Assembly: GCA_019414465.1 (NCBI GenBank)
Contig: DXLY01000059.1
Location: 2,517-10,874 of the forward strand
Direction of reading: 5' to 3'
From: Collinsella sp.
Lineage (GTDB): Bacteria; Actinomycetota; Coriobacteriia; Coriobacteriales; Coriobacteriaceae
Length of the DNA stretch: 8,358 nt
The stretch's first letter is position 1; each line of letters starts with the position of its first letter. The position numbers and the translations under genes were made by a program. The notes under the pieces were generated by a model. That model searched no databases. It was not told the origin of the DNA and saw only the letters and a list, made by a program, of their open reading frames with translations. Below, one piece after another: positions 6,364 through 8,358 of the stretch.

Positions 6364-6380
6364 GCTCATCTGTGATGAGT
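6364..6380 (+). other. Small hairpin in the rny leader
   Basis: CTCATC (6365-6370), loop TGT and GATGAG (6374-6379) form a perfect 6-bp stem, extendable by one G-U pair, followed by a T-rich run (TTTGTTTATATG). It sits near the 5' end of the predicted rny leader. Its stem is weak, so a terminator role is doubtful. Confidence 0.4.
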
Positions 6381-6440
6381 TTGTTTATATGTTTATCTGT
6401 ATCCGACCCGCATAAGCTGCGCCCATATTACTCAAATGTC

Positions 6441-6466
6441 GCGAGCCGTTCGTAAGGACGGTTCGC
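6441..6466 (+). promoter_or_regulatory. Leader hairpin (attenuator or regulatory stem) before rny
   Basis: GCGAGCCGTTC (6441-6451), loop GTAA and GGACGGTTCGC (6456-6466) form an 11-bp stem with two G-U pairs, followed by TTTGC. It lies downstream of the rny promoter and 24 bases before the rny Shine-Dalgarno. It could be an attenuator, a stabilising leader stem, or a weak terminator for read-through from recX. The short U-tract argues against full termination. Confidence 0.6.
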
Positions 6467-6490
6467 TTTGCTGTGTAACGAATCCATAAA

Positions 6491-6496
6491 AAGGAG
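6491..6496 (+). promoter_or_regulatory. rny ribosome binding site
   Basis: AAGGAG lies 5 bases before the ATG at 6502. The in-frame GTG at 6496 overlaps this site and therefore cannot be the favoured start. Confidence 0.85.
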
Positions 6497-6501
6497 TGAG
6501 C

Positions 6502-8052
6502 ATGCCTATCATTGCAGCGCTCGTTGGCCTCGTTTTGGGTGCCATCGCCGCCATTGCCTACATGCGCACCGCCAAGCAGGGTAGTCTTCACGAGGCCGAC
6601 GAAAAGATCCAGTCGGCACACGCGCAGGCAGAGTCCCTGATCGGTGATGCAAAGCGTCAGGCCGAGACCCTCAAAAAAGAGGCTCTGCTCGAGGCCAAGG
6701 AAGAGATCATCAAGAACAAGCAGGCCGCCGAGGCCGAGGACAAGCAGCGTAAGAGCGAGATTCGCACGCTCGAAAACCGCGTGATGCAGCGCGAGGAATC
6801 GCTCGATCGTCGCAACGATGCGCTCGATAAACGCGAGCACCAGCTGTCCAGCCAGGCCGGTCAGGTCGAGAAGCGCTCTCGCGAGCTTGAGGAGCTCTGC
6901 GCCAAGCAGACCTCCGAGCTCGAGCGTATTGCCGACCTTACGCGCGAGGACGCTCACAAGGAGCTGCTCGACAAGGTCCGCGGCGAGGTTACCCACGAGG
7001 CGGCTACCATCATCCGTGAGTCCGAGCAGCAGGTCCGCGCCGAGTGCCACAAGACCGCCCAGGAGATTCTCTCCCTGGCGATTCAGCGTTGCGCCGCCGA
7101 CCATACCGCCGAGGTCACCGTCACTTCCGTTCATATTCCCTCCGATGACCTCAAGGGTCGCATCATCGGTCGCGAGGGTCGCAACATCCGCACCTTTGAG
7201 CAGGTGTCCGGCGTCAACCTCGTGATTGATGATACTCACGAGACCGTTGTACTCTCGAGCTTCGATCCAGTCCGTCGTGAGACCGCCCGCGTGGCGCTCG
7301 AGAACCTCATTGCCGACGGTCGTATTCACCCCGCCCGCATCGAGGAGATGTATCACAAGGCCGCCGATTTGGTTCAGCAGCGTGTGCGCGAGGCCGGCGA
7401 GCAGGCCGCCTTCGATACCGGTATCCACGACCTGCATCCCGAGATCGTCAAGACCCTGGGTGCTCTTCGCTACCGCACTTCGTTTGGCCAGAACGTTCTG
7501 CAGCACTCGCTTGAGGTCTCCGACCTGTGCGGCGTTATGGCCTCCGAGCTTGGTCTGGATGTTGTGACCGCCAAGCGCGCCGGTCTTCTGCACGACCTGG
7601 GCAAGGCCATCGACCATGATGTTGAGGGTCCGCATGCTGTCATTGGCGCCGAGCTTGCCCGCCGTTATGGCGAGAAGCCCGTTATCGTCCACGCGATCGA
7701 AGCCCATCATGCCGATGTCGACCCCAACACGGTGCTCGACGTCCTGGTCCAGGCTGCAGATGCCGTTTCTGCTTCTCGTCCCGGTGCCCGCCGCGAGTCG
7801 GCAGAGAACTACATCAAGCGTCTTGAGAAGCTCGAGGAGATTGCCAACTCTCACGACGGCGTCGAGCGTACCTATGCCATGCAGGCCGGTCGCGAGGTTC
7901 ATGTCATGGTTCAGCCTGACAAGATCTCCGATGCCCAGTCCACGGTGCTTGCGCACGATATCGCCCATCAGATCGAGGAAGAGATGGAGTATCCCGGTCA
8001 GGTTCGCGTTGTCGTGATTCGCGAGAGCCGTGCCGTCGATATCGCTAAATAA
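6502..8052 (+). CDS. rny: Ribonuclease Y
   Basis: RNase Y is a membrane-anchored endoribonuclease that starts mRNA decay and processing in many Gram-positive bacteria. The 516-residue protein, close to the usual 520, has the complete domain order. There is an N-terminal membrane helix (about 2-20, IIAALVGLVLGAIAAIAY), and a long charged coiled coil (about 30-195, rich in Glu, Lys, Gln and Ala). A KH RNA-binding domain carries GRIIGREGRNIRTFE (from 219). An HD phosphohydrolase domain has H335 in QHSLEVSDL, the metal-binding H364-D365 in LLHDLGKA, and H402-H403 in EAHHADVDP. The C-terminal region ends VVVIRESRAVDIAK. Nothing essential is missing. It has its own promoter and a structured leader. 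The next gene starts one base after its stop, so the two are probably coupled. Rny near recA matches the Bacillus-type gene order. Confidence 0.97.
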   Translation: MPIIAALVGLVLGAIAAIAYMRTAKQGSLHEADEKIQSAHAQAESLIGDAKRQAETLKKEALLEAKEEIIKNKQAAEAEDKQRKSEIRTLENRVMQREESLDRRNDALDKREHQLSSQAGQVEKRSRELEELCAKQTSELERIADLTREDAHKELLDKVRGEVTHEAATIIRESEQQVRAECHKTAQEILSLAIQRCAADHTAEVTVTSVHIPSDDLKGRIIGREGRNIRTFEQVSGVNLVIDDTHETVVLSSFDPVRRETARVALENLIADGRIHPARIEEMYHKAADLVQQRVREAGEQAAFDTGIHDLHPEIVKTLGALRYRTSFGQNVLQHSLEVSDLCGVMASELGLDVVTAKRAGLLHDLGKAIDHDVEGPHAVIGAELARRYGEKPVIVHAIEAHHADVDPNTVLDVLVQAADAVSASRPGARRESAENYIKRLEKLEEIANSHDGVERTYAMQAGREVHVMVQPDKISDAQSTVLAHDIAHQIEEEMEYPGQVRVVVIRESRAVDIAK

Positions 8053-8053
8053 C

Positions 8054-8358
8054 ATGAACGACGCGAACGAGCTCATCTCATTTATCGCGTCGATGTCGGG
8101 GGAGGGCAACCTTCGCGTCGAGGAAAACCTTGGCGAGGGGTATGTCCGCCTCCGAGTTTCGGAGGCCGAGCGCCGTCAGGCCAAGCATGACATTCAGCAT
8201 GTAGAGGACATTGTCATCGAGATGCTGCGTAATGCTCGCGATGCCGGAGCCGATAAGGTCTATCTTGCCACGACCAAGGAGGAGGGTGTTCGCACCCTCC
8301 TCTTCCTGGATAACGGTTCTGGTGTGCCGCAGGATATGCAGGAGCGTATCTTCGATGC
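8054..8358 (+). CDS. GHKL/MutL-type ATP-binding protein, N-terminal part (3' partial)
   Basis: The frame runs from ATG 8054 off the right edge (101 full codons). Residues 51-71 contain a GHKL N-box of the MutL/Hsp90 kind: E56-x3-N60-x2-D63-A-G-A in IEMLRNARDAGADKVYL. This is followed by a G1 box DNGSGVP at 86-92 and then QDMQERIFD, which resembles the start of the ATP lid in this superfamily. These motifs bind ATP-Mg in histidine kinases, gyrase, Hsp90 and MutL. No membrane helix or kinase H-box is seen in the visible part, and the first 45 residues match nothing I recognise. It follows rny by one base with no clear Shine-Dalgarno, suggesting translational coupling; an in-frame ATG at 8093 is an alternative start. 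ATP binding is well supported; the cellular role cannot be told from this fragment, and it may or may not work with RNase Y. Confidence 0.8.
   Translation, partial: MNDANELISFIASMSGEGNLRVEENLGEGYVRLRVSEAERRQAKHDIQHVEDIVIEMLRNARDAGADKVYLATTKEEGVRTLLFLDNGSGVPQDMQERIFD

Noticed and set aside
6496..6501. GTG at 6496 as the rny start
   Set aside because: It overlaps the AAGGAG ribosome binding site, whereas ATG 6502 is correctly spaced.
6385..8109. 574-codon open frame on the minus strand opposite rny
   Set aside because: It is fully antisense to RNase Y, its sequence mirrors the coiled-coil codons, and no family resemblance or start signals are seen.

Overview
The window is a GC-rich, densely packed, all-plus-strand bacterial chromosome segment. 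Gene content and order (RodZ-like protein, yajQ, rimO, pgsA, cinA/pncC, recA, recX, rny) and the high-GC codon use suggest an actinobacterium of the class Coriobacteriia, most likely Collinsella or a close relative. That assignment is an inference from family resemblance and synteny, not a database match. The order resembles the ymfM-pgsA-cinA-recA-(...)-rny neighbourhood of Bacillus subtilis, so this is a core housekeeping region and not a mobile island. I see no insertion sequence, prophage, CRISPR array, tRNA or rRNA.

Bases 1-4165 read as one transcription unit ending in a strong hairpin. It opens with the 3' part of a RodZ-like membrane protein that has an unusual Arg/Gly-rich cytoplasmic linker and an acidic repeat tail. 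Then come yajQ (nucleotide/c-di-GMP-binding family), rimO (ribosomal protein S12 methylthiotransferase), pgsA (phosphatidylglycerophosphate synthase) and a stand-alone CinA C-terminal domain gene (pncC-type NMN amidase). Gaps are only 6-26 bases. The unit joins cell shape and envelope, ribosome modification, phospholipid synthesis and NAD salvage.

Bases 4166-6244 hold the recA-recX DNA repair unit. Its control region contains three octamers spaced exactly 11 bp apart. It also has a sigma70-type promoter (TTGACC-17 bp-TATTAT) whose spacer holds a perfect-armed LexA/SOS box (CGAAC-N4-GTTCG). recX follows recA by 11 bases and encodes the RecA modulator.

Bases 6245-8358 start with a 257-base gap carrying a second strong promoter (TTGACA-17 bp-TAGGAT), followed by a leader of about 160 nt with two hairpins and a possible 31-codon upstream ORF. 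Then comes rny, for the membrane-anchored endoribonuclease RNase Y. One base after the rny stop begins a GHKL/MutL-type ATP-binding protein that runs off the right edge and whose role I cannot name.

Nothing here is clearly a new system. The points most worth a second look are the recA control region, the rny leader, the RG-rich RodZ-like linker and the GHKL ATPase coupled to rny.
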